NCBI RefSeq assembly: GCF_023898315.1
Contig: NC_064615.1
Span: 910,568,742 to 910,632,741, forward strand
Direction: 5' to 3'
DNA from: Schistocerca nitens
Lineage: Eukaryota > Arthropoda > Insecta > Orthoptera > Acrididae
DNA: 64,000 bases
Under the pieces are notes generated by a model. That model saw only the letters and a list, made by a program, of their open reading frames with translations, was not told the origin of the DNA and searched no databases. Positions 9,889-20,335 of the stretch are shown here, in pieces. The first letter of the stretch is position 1, and the number at the start of each line of letters is the position of its first letter. The translations under genes and the position numbers were made by a program.

Positions 9889-12800
9889 TTACCCTATACC
9901 CATTCTATTAAATATTATTTTAAGCATATTGCCGAAATTTTTGCCATGATTGGGATAGCTGCAGGTTTTCGCGAATTCGATTTCCATAAACATCTTGAAT
10001 TCCAAGTGATCGTCACCACCAAGTTTATTGAAAACATAGCTGGAATAGTTGCCCAGCAACCACATAACTACGTTATTTTTCGCCGGCGGATAATATCGCA
10101 CGTCGGGTCGAGACAACACAGTTGAAGGTATGTTGGCGGTTGTAGTCCTGGTAACAATGGCTATTTTTTCTCTCAGCCAGCCCCAATTTCGTGCACGTTC
10201 TCCGCAGGTATAACGGTGCATAACGGTATCCACCAGTTGACAGCTATGGCAGAGGGTTGTATCACTGAGTCCGATTTTATGCAGCCTCTCATTGGTGCTA
10301 ATCACATCATTGATTGCTTTGTACCATGCAGTTCGAGAGGCTGAAGTAAGGACACGGGAGCTGACATTACGCCATACCACATCCCAGTTGATGCCACTGT
10401 ACTTCGTAACAATTGGATTCGGACCCTCGTGTTGTCGCCAGTATGCCAATATTGCTGGAGCCGCTAAATGTCGAGAATTTAAGAGTTCTCGACCGATGTA
10501 GCTGCGTGCAAAGTAATAATCTCGGATGTGTTTGAGCTTGTAACTGATGGTCTGAATGTTCAGCGGGGGGTCAAGACTTTGCGGCCTGACGGCGGTGAAT
10601 AATTGCGCCGTAATGCCCGAAGGGTAATTGTTAAGAATAGAGACCGTCCTTGTAACATAGAGAGCTGCTGCCTTTTTCTTGATGTCGACTAAGCCCATCC
10701 CTCCGTTTAGGGGGTGGAGTGTTGCAGTTTTGGCAGATACGCGAAAAATTTCCCCGCGCCAAATAAAATTAGTGATCTTCGACATAATATTTCTAGCAAG
10801 TACTGCAGGGAGCGGCAGAAGCTGCGCCATGTAATACGCCTTTGATAAAATACAGGCGTTGATAAGTTGAATACGATCAAATTGGTTGAGGCTGCGATGG
10901 TAATTATCAATTAGGGCACCATTTATTTTACGTGCTACATCCCGCCAGTTAGCCGCTATCATCTTTAGAGAGGACGCCGTCAACATGATCCCTAGAGCCT
11001 TGTGTACTTTGACTTGTGTAGCATAATCAATACGCAAATGCTGGAGGCCACAGAGGTTCAGAAATTTGCTTTTTTGTTCATTTAACTGCGCCCCTGACGC
11101 CAGACAGTATTTCCGAAGTTCAGTCGCTAATATGGTGACATCATCGACATTGCGAATCACCACACCCACATCGTCGGCATAGGCTCCGATTACACTTTTT
11201 ATCCCAGAAATGGTAATCCCAGTGAGTTTCGTCTGCAACTGTTGTAACAGAGGTTCAAGGGAGAGTACAAAAAGCAACATGGACAAGGGGCTCCCTTGTG
11301 GAACCCCTCTGTTGATTTGTATTGGCCGCGTCAGTTGTGAGTTAACGGAAAGATTTGCAGTGATTCCCATGGCCACGTTTTTAATCATGTCAATCGTGTT
11401 CCGAGAGAAACCCAATCTTTGCATAGTCTCGAGGAGGTATGCGTGATTTACAAGATCAAAAGCTTTAAAAAAATCAAGAAAGATCAGCCCACATTTCATG
11501 TTACTAGCGCTCGTTAAAGCAATGACGTCTCGGTAAAAAGCAGCCGTTTGCAGAATTGTTCGTCTAAAGGCACATGTCTGCTGTTGGCCTATGATTTTAG
11601 CAGTGAGTGGCATGAGTCTCACGTTAATTGCGCGAGCCACGATCTTATAATCAGAGTTTAATAACGAGATTGGTCGGAAATTGTTGATAGTTTTAGTACC
11701 TCTGTTTTTAGGGAGAAGCACAATTTTACATTCCTTAAAGACGGGTGGGACAGACGTTCCTTGCAAGACTTCGTTCACGACTTGAGTAATTTTGTCCCCG
11801 ATGATGTGCCAATAGCGCTTGTAAAATTCAACTGGTAAGCCATCAGGGCCAGGGGATTTCTTAAGTGGCGAACTGCAGACGACCTCCAAAACATCTTTAT
11901 TACTGAAGGCTAACGAGATGGAGTCATTGTCTTCCCTTGTTACGGTAGATGAAATGGCGCTAAACAGTCCATCATAGCAGTCGTCGTGTAGAGCCGCTGA
12001 TGCGTAGGTGTTGACATAATAGTCGTGCAGAGCGTTGACAATCTCTCGCTGAGTGTCAATCGTTTTTCCATCCTCGAGTTTCAGGGCATCAATAAAAGTC
12101 CGCCTCCTGTTCTTTGTATGTGTGACGAGGTGGTACAGAGCGGCTGCTTCATCATCTCTGACCGACGTCACTTTAGATTTTATCTTAAGGCCGTCCAGTT
12201 GCATCCTCTTCAGGCTGATTAATTTTGCCTTTATTTTCCGAATGTCGTCGATTCTGGTAGTCGTCGCGTCCGCACGATCGTACAGGTCCCGTAAGATTGT
12301 GTAATAAAATTCCATCGTCTTTTTGATCTCCGCCGCCCTTTCAATTCCGAAGTACATGATGACATTTCGCAGTTTCGGCTTGGCCTGCAGAGTCCACCAC
12401 TCTATAGTGCTACGAAATCTGTTAGTAGCGCGCAAGCACTGCTCCCAAGCTCGACGCACCCCCTCCTCCAGCTCAACATCCGTTAACAAAGACACATTCA
12501 GGTTCCATTGACTTTTATACCAGCGTGTGGGTTGCGGAAGTAATTTCAGGCACGCGATGACACCACTGTGATCGGAGAAACTGGAGGGGATCGTCTCTAC
12601 TTTTAATAAATCAGTCTCGAAAACGTCTGAAACATAAATCCTGTCGATTCTGCTACAGGAATTCGCGACGATGTGCGTGAAGCGGACCAACGTCGGGTAC
12701 CGAATTTCCCACGCATCTTTAAGTTTGAGGTCGGTCACGAGGCGCTTTAATTCAGACGAATAATTAAAATTTGGGGACTGATCTTTCCGGGATAAGACAC

Positions 12801-13212
12801 AATTAAAATCACCACCAATGATAAGGCGTCGGGGATTTTTCCTAAATAAATAGAGTATATGTTCCCGAAAAAAAGTAGCGCGTTCTGCTCGATAGGTATT
12901 ACCAGAAGGTGCGTACAAGTTGATGATGGTGACGCCGTAAACGGTGATCCCCACCCCTCTACCCGATTCCAATTTTTCAATCTCAGTAACCGGAATCCCT
13001 TCTCTAATTAAGATTGCGGTCCCCACGCTCGTTTCCGGGGAAAAATTCGTAATTCCGACAAACCCAGGAAGAGTAAAAAGTGGCATGGACACCTCCTGTA
13101 AAAGTGCTATATCAGTTCCTGACTCATACAGATATTGTTTTAATGCATTCAGTTTCACTTCTGATCTGATTTTATTAATATTGAGGGTCGTGATCGTATA
13201 AGCCTGTGACAT
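9889..13212 (-). CDS. LINE ORF2: APE endonuclease-reverse transcriptase (copy 1)
   Basis: This is the enzyme of target-primed reverse transcription: it nicks the target DNA and copies the LINE RNA from the nick. I start it at the ATG at 13212 (MSQAYTITTLN, 1,107 residues); the frame is open further upstream but without an earlier ATG. The endonuclease spans about residues 5-222: catalytic-type LNIN near 10, QEV with Glu 40, YAPSGN near 100, GGDFNC at 133-138, SRIDRIYV with Asp 190, and SDHSG at 213-217. The RT follows with SPGPDGLP near 453, FRPISLLN at 512, FLDFFKAFD with Asp 580, RGVPQGSPLS at 635 and YADD at 678-681. A C-X2-C-X7-H-X3-C cluster sits at 988-1003. No RNase H is recognisable. 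All key catalytic motifs are intact. Confidence 0.95.
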   Translation of the reverse strand: MSQAYTITTLNINKIRSEVKLNALKQYLYESGTDIALLQEVSMPLFTLPGFVGITNFSPETSVGTAILIREGIPVTEIEKLESGRGVGITVYGVTIINLYAPSGNTYRAERATFFREHILYLFRKNPRRLIIGGDFNCVLSRKDQSPNFNYSSELKRLVTDLKLKDAWEIRYPTLVRFTHIVANSCSRIDRIYVSDVFETDLLKVETIPSSFSDHSGVIACLKLLPQPTRWYKSQWNLNVSLLTDVELEEGVRRAWEQCLRATNRFRSTIEWWTLQAKPKLRNVIMYFGIERAAEIKKTMEFYYTILRDLYDRADATTTRIDDIRKIKAKLISLKRMQLDGLKIKSKVTSVRDDEAAALYHLVTHTKNRRRTFIDALKLEDGKTIDTQREIVNALHDYYVNTYASAALHDDCYDGLFSAISSTVTREDNDSISLAFSNKDVLEVVCSSPLKKSPGPDGLPVEFYKRYWHIIGDKITQVVNEVLQGTSVPPVFKECKIVLLPKNRGTKTINNFRPISLLNSDYKIVARAINVRLMPLTAKIIGQQQTCAFRRTILQTAAFYRDVIALTSASNMKCGLIFLDFFKAFDLVNHAYLLETMQRLGFSRNTIDMIKNVAMGITANLSVNSQLTRPIQINRGVPQGSPLSMLLFVLSLEPLLQQLQTKLTGITISGIKSVIGAYADDVGVVIRNVDDVTILATELRKYCLASGAQLNEQKSKFLNLCGLQHLRIDYATQVKVHKALGIMLTASSLKMIAANWRDVARKINGALIDNYHRSLNQFDRIQLINACILSKAYYMAQLLPLPAVLARNIMSKITNFIWRGEIFRVSAKTATLHPLNGGMGLVDIKKKAAALYVTRTVSILNNYPSGITAQLFTAVRPQSLDPPLNIQTISYKLKHIRDYYFARSYIGRELLNSRHLAAPAILAYWRQHEGPNPIVTKYSGINWDVVWRNVSSRVLTSASRTAWYKAINDVISTNERLHKIGLSDTTLCHSCQLVDTVMHRYTCGERARNWGWLREKIAIVTRTTTANIPSTVLSRPDVRYYPPAKNNVVMWLLGNYSSYVFNKLGGDDHLEFKMFMEIEFAKTCSYPNHGKNFGNMLKIIFNRMGIG

Positions 13213-13251
13213 AATAACAGGATGTCTGAGAGAAGGAGGGATCAACTGCCT

Positions 13252-14793
13252 TTAATTATCCACATCTCCATGCCATTCCATCTTAGTAGCGGCCGCGGAA
13301 TTCGTGTCTGGAACGTCACTGAGTTGTTCTCTTGCGTCTTTGTTTTTACTCTTTTTCCGGACAGCATTAACATTGGGCGGCACTCGGATCCTGTGACGGA
13401 CACTGTGTAGCACCGCTGCAGTCGGAGGCGTGGGAGGATCTTGGGTGATGTCAAGCTTCTCTCCTGACAAATCTTGCGCCGGGAGCGGAAGCGCCGAACC
13501 CTCTGGCGAGCGATCAGCTGAGCCACCACTGTCACTATCAGCTTGTTTGGCAATACTCGCTGCCCGAAGCTGTTTGTTGTCACTGACAGTCCCGGGCTGC
13601 TGTGTTTGTATACCGTCGCGGAGTTGTTGACATTCATGTTGTTCTGAGGCCAGGGCCGGAACGGCTGCCACGCGTTGTGTACCGTCCGCGCTTGGAGACA
13701 CTGTTTGTATACCATCACAGTGAGCCTCGACGTGTGTACTTCCAGCAGACACGTGCGCCACACCTACTTGTTGACCTTCCTGAGTGTGCTGTTGCGGAAG
13801 TTCTGAGACAGGAGCCTGCGGTAACTGAATGGCATCTACGGAAATATCTGCGCTTGAAATTGCCGTAGAAGAATCGGCCACAATCTCTGCACCGGTTATA
13901 ACTTTTGCGTCCGAAGCTGTTCCCCGGACGTCCGGTTCCGCGGTCTCGTGCGTACTGCAGGTGTCATCATCAGAGTCACGGCTGTCACAAGTTCGACGCC
14001 TCTTATTAGTCGTGGCATCGACTTTCGCCGGTGGCTTAGCACCAATATCTCTCCTAACCAGGGCCGGAAACTCTTCAGGGCGAATTACTCGTAGCTCTTC
14101 CGAAGGTACGTCAGAACTAGGGACCTCACGCTCTATCATAGGTTTATCCGCCACTACATCAGCCAACGTAAGCCGTTTACGCTGCTGCAACGAATTTTTG
14201 AGCACAAATATTCGCCTGGGGCAGTCCTGACGCAAGTGACCACTCTCATTACAGATATGGCATGTGGGAGGTTGGCCACTGTAAGTAACGTGAGCCCTAT
14301 AGTCACAAACGGTAATATGGGAGGGTATATTCTGCTTTATATGCATTTCTACAGATCGGACGCCACTGAAACATTGTAACCTGTGCTGGTTCGACCACCG
14401 TTCGTTTCGAATCTGCTTGATATCCCCGAATTTAGACAGAACCTCCTTCAGATAACAATTTTCTACTTCAGGAGGTAAGTGAAAGATACGCACATTGGTA
14501 TACTCGACGTCGGCATTGGAAATGAGCACAGTACTTACAGACTCGTCCCGGTGCCGAAAAACAGCTCTCCCTCCGTGTGTCGTCATAATCTTTTCCAGTA
14601 ACACAGGATTCAGCAATTTTACAAAGAAACAATATTGCTCGGTATCGTAATACGCAGTGTGCACTTGATCAGAGGTAATCCCAATAACATCCACAATCCA
14701 ATCATGTATCTCCAAGGAACTAGGCTGCACATAACGGGTAGACTTGTCGAAATCAAAACGGAGTGTACACTTTCGCGGAAATAACCTGGACAT
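13252..14793 (-). CDS. LINE ORF1: RNA-binding gag-like protein (copy 1)
   Basis: A probable nucleic-acid-binding partner that packages LINE RNA into an RNP. The first ATG is at 14793 (MSRLFPRKC, 513 residues). An RRM-like stretch covers roughly residues 99-165 (VRIFHLPPEVEN, then VLSKFGDIKQIR). A single CCHC zinc knuckle, CHICNESGHLRQDC, lies at 178-191. The C-terminal 300 residues are rich in Ser, Gln, Glu and Ala with no domain I recognise; they end in a basic patch and an acidic tail. The stop codon is 39 nt before the ORF2 ATG and in the same frame as ORF2. The knuckle and RRM layout is typical of Tx1/L1-like insect elements; function is inferred from that. Confidence 0.88.
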   Translation of the reverse strand: MSRLFPRKCTLRFDFDKSTRYVQPSSLEIHDWIVDVIGITSDQVHTAYYDTEQYCFFVKLLNPVLLEKIMTTHGGRAVFRHRDESVSTVLISNADVEYTNVRIFHLPPEVENCYLKEVLSKFGDIKQIRNERWSNQHRLQCFSGVRSVEMHIKQNIPSHITVCDYRAHVTYSGQPPTCHICNESGHLRQDCPRRIFVLKNSLQQRKRLTLADVVADKPMIEREVPSSDVPSEELRVIRPEEFPALVRRDIGAKPPAKVDATTNKRRRTCDSRDSDDDTCSTHETAEPDVRGTASDAKVITGAEIVADSSTAISSADISVDAIQLPQAPVSELPQQHTQEGQQVGVAHVSAGSTHVEAHCDGIQTVSPSADGTQRVAAVPALASEQHECQQLRDGIQTQQPGTVSDNKQLRAASIAKQADSDSGGSADRSPEGSALPLPAQDLSGEKLDITQDPPTPPTAAVLHSVRHRIRVPPNVNAVRKKSKNKDAREQLSDVPDTNSAAATKMEWHGDVDN

Positions 14794-14984
14794 TTCAAAC
14801 AAGAGCTAGCGGTTGAACCGCTAGAAGAACACAAGAACGAAAATCAAACACGAGATCAATATACACAAAATCAGAACACTTCACGGACAAAGAGAAAGTT
14901 AAGTAGTAATCACGACTTGTAAACACGTGTCGGAACGGAGCACGTAACACGTCCGATCAGCACGGTGTCTCAGGCGCGACTGCT
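14794..14984 (-). promoter_or_regulatory. LINE 5' leader (copy 1)
   Basis: About 190 nt from the array junction to the ORF1 ATG. LINEs of this type usually carry an internal Pol II promoter here, but I see no specific element. The outermost 15 nt (14969-14983; minus strand GCAGTCGCGCCTGAG) resemble the 5' end of a eukaryotic tRNA-Ser and may not be LINE sequence proper. Confidence 0.6.
14806..14824 (-). promoter_or_regulatory. Inverted repeat just upstream of the ORF1 start (copy 1)
   Basis: ctagcgg-ttgaa-ccgctag: a perfect 7-bp stem with a 5-nt loop (the inverted repeat extends to 9 bp around one central base), ending 12 nt before the ORF1 ATG in the LINE RNA. It could affect translation start; that role is inference. 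Confidence 0.55.
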
Positions 14985-15799
14985 ACGAAACGTGCCTGCG
15001 CTGTTAGGACACTAACCAGAGTGGGTAGCTGCATTCATCTCCCTGGCAGTGTCTTGCAGTCCTCCAAGTCTGTTGACCACAGGTGGACAGGTGTCGCATC
15101 TCTCTCGCCGTCACTTGTGGCCGTCATTCATACTTAACGTGCTTTTCTGCAAGCGTCAGTCGAGCAAAGTCGGGACAAGTCGCCTAAGAGGAGCAACAAA
15201 ATGGTGGATTTCCGGTACCGGGAATCGAACCCGGGCCTCCTGGGTGAGAGCCAGGTATCCTAGCCACTAGACGACACCGGATAACGACACACGCACTCCT
15301 CCAACAAACACGGTGAGCGTCCACCCGCTACTTGACGACAACTGCAAAAATTAACGCTTCCACTTCGTAGAACGGCATGCTCTGGACGTATCTCGTGGAG
15401 ACGAACGCCAGCAATCATGAGACCAAACTGCGCCGGTGAATCCTGTTGTTACACCGCGCACTGTGCTACGACAGTTTAAGAGAGCGACGCTCACGCTTTG
15501 CTGCGCTATTTCCTTCGCGGGAAATCAGTGCTCCTGTTTTCGAGACAGAAAACGTTGGCAGCGGTGGGATTCGAACCCACGCCTCCGAAGAGACTGGTGC
15601 CTGAAACCAGCGCCTTAGACCGCTCGGCCACGCTACCTACGCGACGCGGCCGCCGCAGGAGCTGCGTTCTACCCCACGAGAACACAGCGCAATGGCACAA
15701 AAACGAGAAGTAAAAATTGGCAGCGGTGGGATTCGAACCCACGCCTCCGAAGAGACTGGTGCCTTAAACCAGCGCCTTAGACCGCTCGGCCACGCTACC
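14985..15799 (-). tRNA. Unit 8 (partial) right of LINE copy 1: Glu, Leu(CAG), Leu(AAG)
   Basis: Array sequence resumes inside the His-Glu spacer at acgaaacgtgcc. Glu 15210-15281; Leu(CAG) 15556-15637; Leu(AAG) 15718-15799. Short spacer, tags S/A/G, no His gene on the LINE side. Bases 14985-15623 repeat 8812-9450 left of the LINE. Confidence 0.96.
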
Positions 15800-16091
15800 T
15801 GCGCCAGCGTTCCCCGCGTCTCTAGAAAACAGTGCACGACACAGTTTCCTGTTGTGCTGCGACTCGCTGCTCATGCATCGCACCTCAAACAACTGCCCCT
15901 TTCGACTATAGATTTAACCTCTCAGGCAGCTACCCACGCCCTGGGGCGGCCGAATTTCTTGTTGCTGATAATGAAATGGTAGTGCAACCTGCGGCGTGCG
16001 GAACATGAGTGTAAAGTGATGAGAGCATTGTGATTTCAAACACTGGGTGACGATCATGATTGCAGCAACAGCAAGGCAAAACCTTCAAAAT

Positions 16092-17257
16092 TGCCGTGAC
16101 CAGGATTCGAACCTGGGTTTTTGCGGCCACAACGCAATGTCCTAACCACTAGACGATCACGGCCGCGGAGGCGCCCGGGGAAGCAGTTCTCGCGACTGCA
16201 CCCGCCCGGTACACAGCAAAGCTCAGCCCACTGCGTCAGACGCGATCTCCATTATATGTATACGGGCAAACGAAACGTGCCTGCGCTGTTAGGACACTAA
16301 CCAGAGTGGGTAGCTGCATTCATCTCCCTGGCAGTGTCTTGCAGTCCTCCAAGTCTGTTGACCACAGGTGGACAGGTGTCGCATCTCTCTCGCCGTCACT
16401 TGTGGCCGTCATTCATACTTAACGTGCTTTTCTGCAAGCGTCAGCGTAGCGTCAGTCGAGCAAAGTCGGGACAAGTCGCCTAAGAGGAGCAACAAAATGG
16501 TGGATTTCCGGTACCGGGAATCGAACCCGGGCCTCCTGGGTGAGAGCCAGGTATCCTAGCCACTAGACGACACCGGATAACGACACACGCACTCCTCCAA
16601 CAAACACGGTGAGCGTCCACCCGCTACTTGACGACAACTGCAAAAATTAACGCTTCCACTTCGTAGAACGGCATGCTCTGGACGTATCTCGTGGAGACGA
16701 ACGCCAGCAATCATGAGACCAAACTGCGCCGGTGAATCCTGTTGTTACACCGCGCACTGTGCTACGACAGTTTAAGAGAGCGACGCTCACGCTTTGCTGC
16801 GCTATTTCCTTCGCGGGAAATCAGTGCTCCTGTTTTCGAGACAGAAAACGTTGGCAGCGGTGGGATTCGAACCCACGCCTCCGAAGAGACTGGTGCCTGA
16901 AACCAGCGCCTTAGACCGCTCGGCCACGCTACCTACGCGACGCGGCCGCCGCAGGAGCTGCGTTCTACCCCACGAGAACACAGCGCAATGGCACAAAAAC
17001 GAGAAGTAAAAATTGGCAGCGGTGGGATTCGAACCCACGCCTCCGAAGAGACTGGTGCCTGAAACCAGCGCCTTAGACCGCTCGGCCACGCTACCTACGC
17101 GACGCGGCCGCCGCAGGAGCTGCGTTCTACCCCACGAGAACACAGCGCAATGGCACAAAAACGAGAAGTAAAAATTGGCAGCGGTGGGATTCGAACCCAC
17201 GCCTCCGAAGAGACTGGTGCCTTAAACCAGCGCCTTAGACCGCTCGGCCACGCTACC
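16092..17257 (-). tRNA. Unit 9 tRNA cluster: His, Glu, 2x Leu(CAG), Leu(AAG)
   Basis: His 16092-16163; Glu 16506-16577; Leu(CAG) 16852-16933 and 17014-17095; Leu(AAG) 17176-17257. 1,458 bp, L/A/G. Carries gccaacgttcc right after Leu(AAG), shared only with unit 10; other units read gccagcgttcc. Confidence 0.97.
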
Positions 17258-17549
17258 TGCGCCAACGTTCCCCGCGTCTCTAGAAAACAGTGCACGACAC
17301 AGTTTCCTGTTGTGCTGCGACTCGCTGCTCATGCATCGCACCTCAAACAACTGCCCCTTTCGACTATAGATTTAACCTCTCAGGCAGCTACCCACGCCCT
17401 GGGGCGGCCGAATTTCTTGTTGCTGATAATGAAATGGTAGTGCAACCTGCGGCGTGCGGAACATGAGTGTAAAGTGATGAGAGCATTGTGATTTCAAACA
17501 CTGGGTGACGATCATGATTGCAGCAACAGCAAGGCAAAACCTTCAAAAT

Positions 17550-18877
17550 TGCCGTGACCAGGATTCGAACCTGGGTTTTTGCGGCCACAACGCAATGTCC
17601 TAACCACTAGACGATCACGGCCGCGGAGGCGCCCGGGGAAGCAGTTCTCGCGACTGCACCCGCCCGGTACACAGCAAAGCTCAGCCCACTGCGTCAGACG
17701 CGATCTCCATTATATGTATACGGGCAAACGAAACGTGCCTGCGCTGTTAGGACACTAACCAGAGTGGGTAGCTGCATTCATCTCCCTGGCAGTGTCTTGC
17801 AGTCCTCCAAGTCTGTTGACCACAGGTGGACAGGTGTCGCATCTCTCTCGCCGTCACTTGTGGCCGTCATTCATACTTAACGTGCTTTTCTGCAAGCGTC
17901 AGCGTAGCGTCAGTCGAGCAAAGTCGGGACAAGTCGCCTAAGAGGAGCAACAAAATGGTGGATTTCCGGTACCGGGAATCGAACCCGGGCCTCCTGGGTG
18001 AGAGCCAGGTATCCTAGCCACTAGACGACACCGGATAACGACACACGCACTCCTCCAACAAACACGGTGAGCGTCCACCCGCTACTTGACGACAACTGCA
18101 AAAATTAACGCTTCCACTTCGTAGAACGGCATGCTCTGGACGTATCTCGTGGAGACGAACGCCAGCAATCATGAGACCAAACTGCGCCGGTGAATCCTGT
18201 TGTTACACCGCGCACTGTGCTACGACAGTTTAAGAGAGCGACGCTCACGCTTTGCTGCGCTATTTCCTTCGCGGGAAATCAGTGCTCCTGTTTTCGAGAC
18301 AGAAAACGTTGGCAGCGGTGGGATTCGAACCCACGCCTCCGAAGAGACTGGTGCCTGAAACCAGCGCCTTAGACCGCTCGGCCACGCTACCTACGCGACG
18401 CGGCCGCCGCAGGAGCTGCGTTCTACCCCACGAGAACACAGCGCAATGGCACAAAAACGAGAAGTAAAAATTGGCAGCGGTGGGATTCGAACCCACGCCT
18501 CCGAAGAGACTGGTGCCTGAAACCAGCGCCTTAGACCGCTCGGCCACGCTACCTACGCGACGCGGCCGCCGCAGGAGCTGCGTTCTACCCCACGAGAACA
18601 CAGCGCAATGGCACAAAAACGAGAAGTAAAAATTGGCAGCGGTGGGATTCGAACCCACGCCTCCGAAGAGACTGGTGCCTGAAACCAGCGCCTTAGACCG
18701 CTCGGCCACGCTACCTACGCGACGCGGCCGCCGCAGGAGCTGCGTTCTACCCCACGAGAACACAGCGCAATGGCACAAAAACGAGAAGTAAAAATTGGCA
18801 GCGGTGGGATTCGAACCCACGCCTCCGAAGAGACTGGTGCCTTAAACCAGCGCCTTAGACCGCTCGGCCACGCTACC
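17550..18877 (-). tRNA. Unit 10 tRNA cluster: His, Glu, 3x Leu(CAG), Leu(AAG)
   Basis: His 17550-17621; Glu 17964-18035; Leu(CAG) 18310-18391, 18472-18553 and 18634-18715; Leu(AAG) 18796-18877. 1,620 bp, L/A/G, with the gccaacg variant of unit 9. The only three-CAG unit lacking the C variant after the first Leu. Confidence 0.97.
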
Positions 18878-19169
18878 TGCGCCAACGTTCCCCGCGTCTC
18901 TAGAAAACAGTGCACGACACAGTTTCCTGTTGTGCTGCGACTCGCTGCTCATGCATCGCACCTCAAACAACTGCCCCTTTCGACTATAGATTTAACCTCT
19001 CAGGCAGCTACCCACGCCCTGGGGCGGCCGAATTTCTTGTTGCTGATAATGAAATGGTAGTGCAACCTGCGGCGTGCGGAACATGAGTGTAAAGTGATGA
19101 GAGCATTGTGATTTCAAACACTGGGTGACGATCATGATTGCAGCAACAGCAAGGCAAAACCTTCAAAAT

Positions 19170-20335
19170 TGCCGTGACCAGGATTCGAACCTGGGTTTTT
19201 GCGGCCACAACGCAATGTCCTAACCACTAGACGATCACGGCCGCGGAGGCGCCCGGGGAAGCAGTTCTCGCGACTGCACCCGCCCGGTACACAGCAAAGC
19301 TCAGCCCACTGCGTCAGACGCGATCTCCATTATATGTATACGGGCAAACGAAACGTGCCTGCGCTGTTAGGACACTAACCAGAGTGGGTAGCTGCATTCA
19401 TCTCCCTGGCAGTGTCTTGCAGTCCTCCAAGTCTGTTGACCACAGGTGGACAGGTGTCGCATCTCTCTCGCCGTCACTTGTGGCCGTCATTCATACTTAA
19501 CGTGCTTTTCTGCAAGCGTCAGCGTAGCGTCAGTCGAGCAAAGTCGGGACAAGTCGCCTAAGAGGAGCAACAAAATGGTGGATTTCCGGTACCGGGAATC
19601 GAACCCGGGCCTCCTGGGTGAGAGCCAGGTATCCTAGCCACTAGACGACACCGGATAACGACACACGCACTCCTCCAACAAACACGGTGAGCGTCCACCC
19701 GCTACTTGACGACAACTGCAAAAATTAACGCTTCCACTTCGTAGAACGGCATGCTCTGGACGTATCTCGTGGAGACGAACGCCAGCAATCATGAGACCAA
19801 ACTGCGCCGGTGAATCCTGTTGTTACACCGCGCACTGTGCTACGACAGTTTAAGAGAGCGACGCTCACGCTTTGCTGCGCTATTTCCTTCGCGGGAAATC
19901 AGTGCTCCTGTTTTCGAGACAGAAAACGTTGGCAGCGGTGGGATTCGAACCCACGCCTCCGAAGAGACTGGTGCCTGAAACCAGCGCCTTAGACCGCTCG
20001 GCCACGCTACCTACGCGACGCGGCCGCCGCAGGAGCTGCGTTCTACCCCACGAGAACACAGCGCAATGGCACAAAAACGAGAAGTAAAAATTGGCAGCGG
20101 TGGGATTCGAACCCACGCCTCCGAAGAGACTGGTGCCTGAAACCAGCGCCTTAGACCGCTCGGCCACGCTACCTACGCGACGCGGCCGCCGCAGGAGCTG
20201 CGTTCTACCCCACGAGAACACAGCGCAATGGCACAAAAACGAGAAGTAAAAATTGGCAGCGGTGGGATTCGAACCCACGCCTCCGAAGAGACTGGTGCCT
20301 TAAACCAGCGCCTTAGACCGCTCGGCCACGCTACC
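19170..20335 (-). tRNA. Unit 11 tRNA cluster: His, Glu, 2x Leu(CAG), Leu(AAG)
   Basis: His 19170-19241; Glu 19584-19655; Leu(CAG) 19930-20011 and 20092-20173; Leu(AAG) 20254-20335. 1,458 bp, L/A/G. Confidence 0.97.

Larger units (their letters stand above)
9451..14984 (-). mobile_element. Full-length LINE (non-LTR retrotransposon), copy 1, inserted in tRNA-Leu(CAG)
   Basis: A 5.5-kb element with two long ORFs, no LTRs, no integrase and an A-rich 3' end, in the same orientation as the tRNA genes. ORF1 has an RRM-like region and one CCHC knuckle; ORF2 joins an APE endonuclease to a reverse transcriptase. The form of both proteins (gag-like ORF1 with a zinc knuckle, RT with FRPISLLN and YADD, C-terminal Cys/His cluster, no RNase H that I can see) points to the L1 superfamily, closest to Tx1-like elements. 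That placement is a judgement from motifs, not a tree. Both ORFs are open, so the element looks coding-competent. The 3' end lies in a tRNA A box and the 5' end abuts the His-Glu spacer at 14985. No short target duplication is present; instead 8812-9450 recurs as 14985-15623. Confidence 0.95.

Noticed and set aside
9672-10125. Plus-strand frames of 79 and 116 codons over the LINE 3' end
   Set aside because: They are antisense to the ORF2 C terminus and 3' UTR and show no protein features.
9451-14984. LTR retrotransposon or endogenous retrovirus
   Set aside because: There are no LTRs, protease, integrase or RNase H. An APE endonuclease precedes the RT and the 3' end is A-rich, so it is a non-LTR element. 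The 639-bp flanking repeats are array DNA with a tRNA-Glu, not LTRs.
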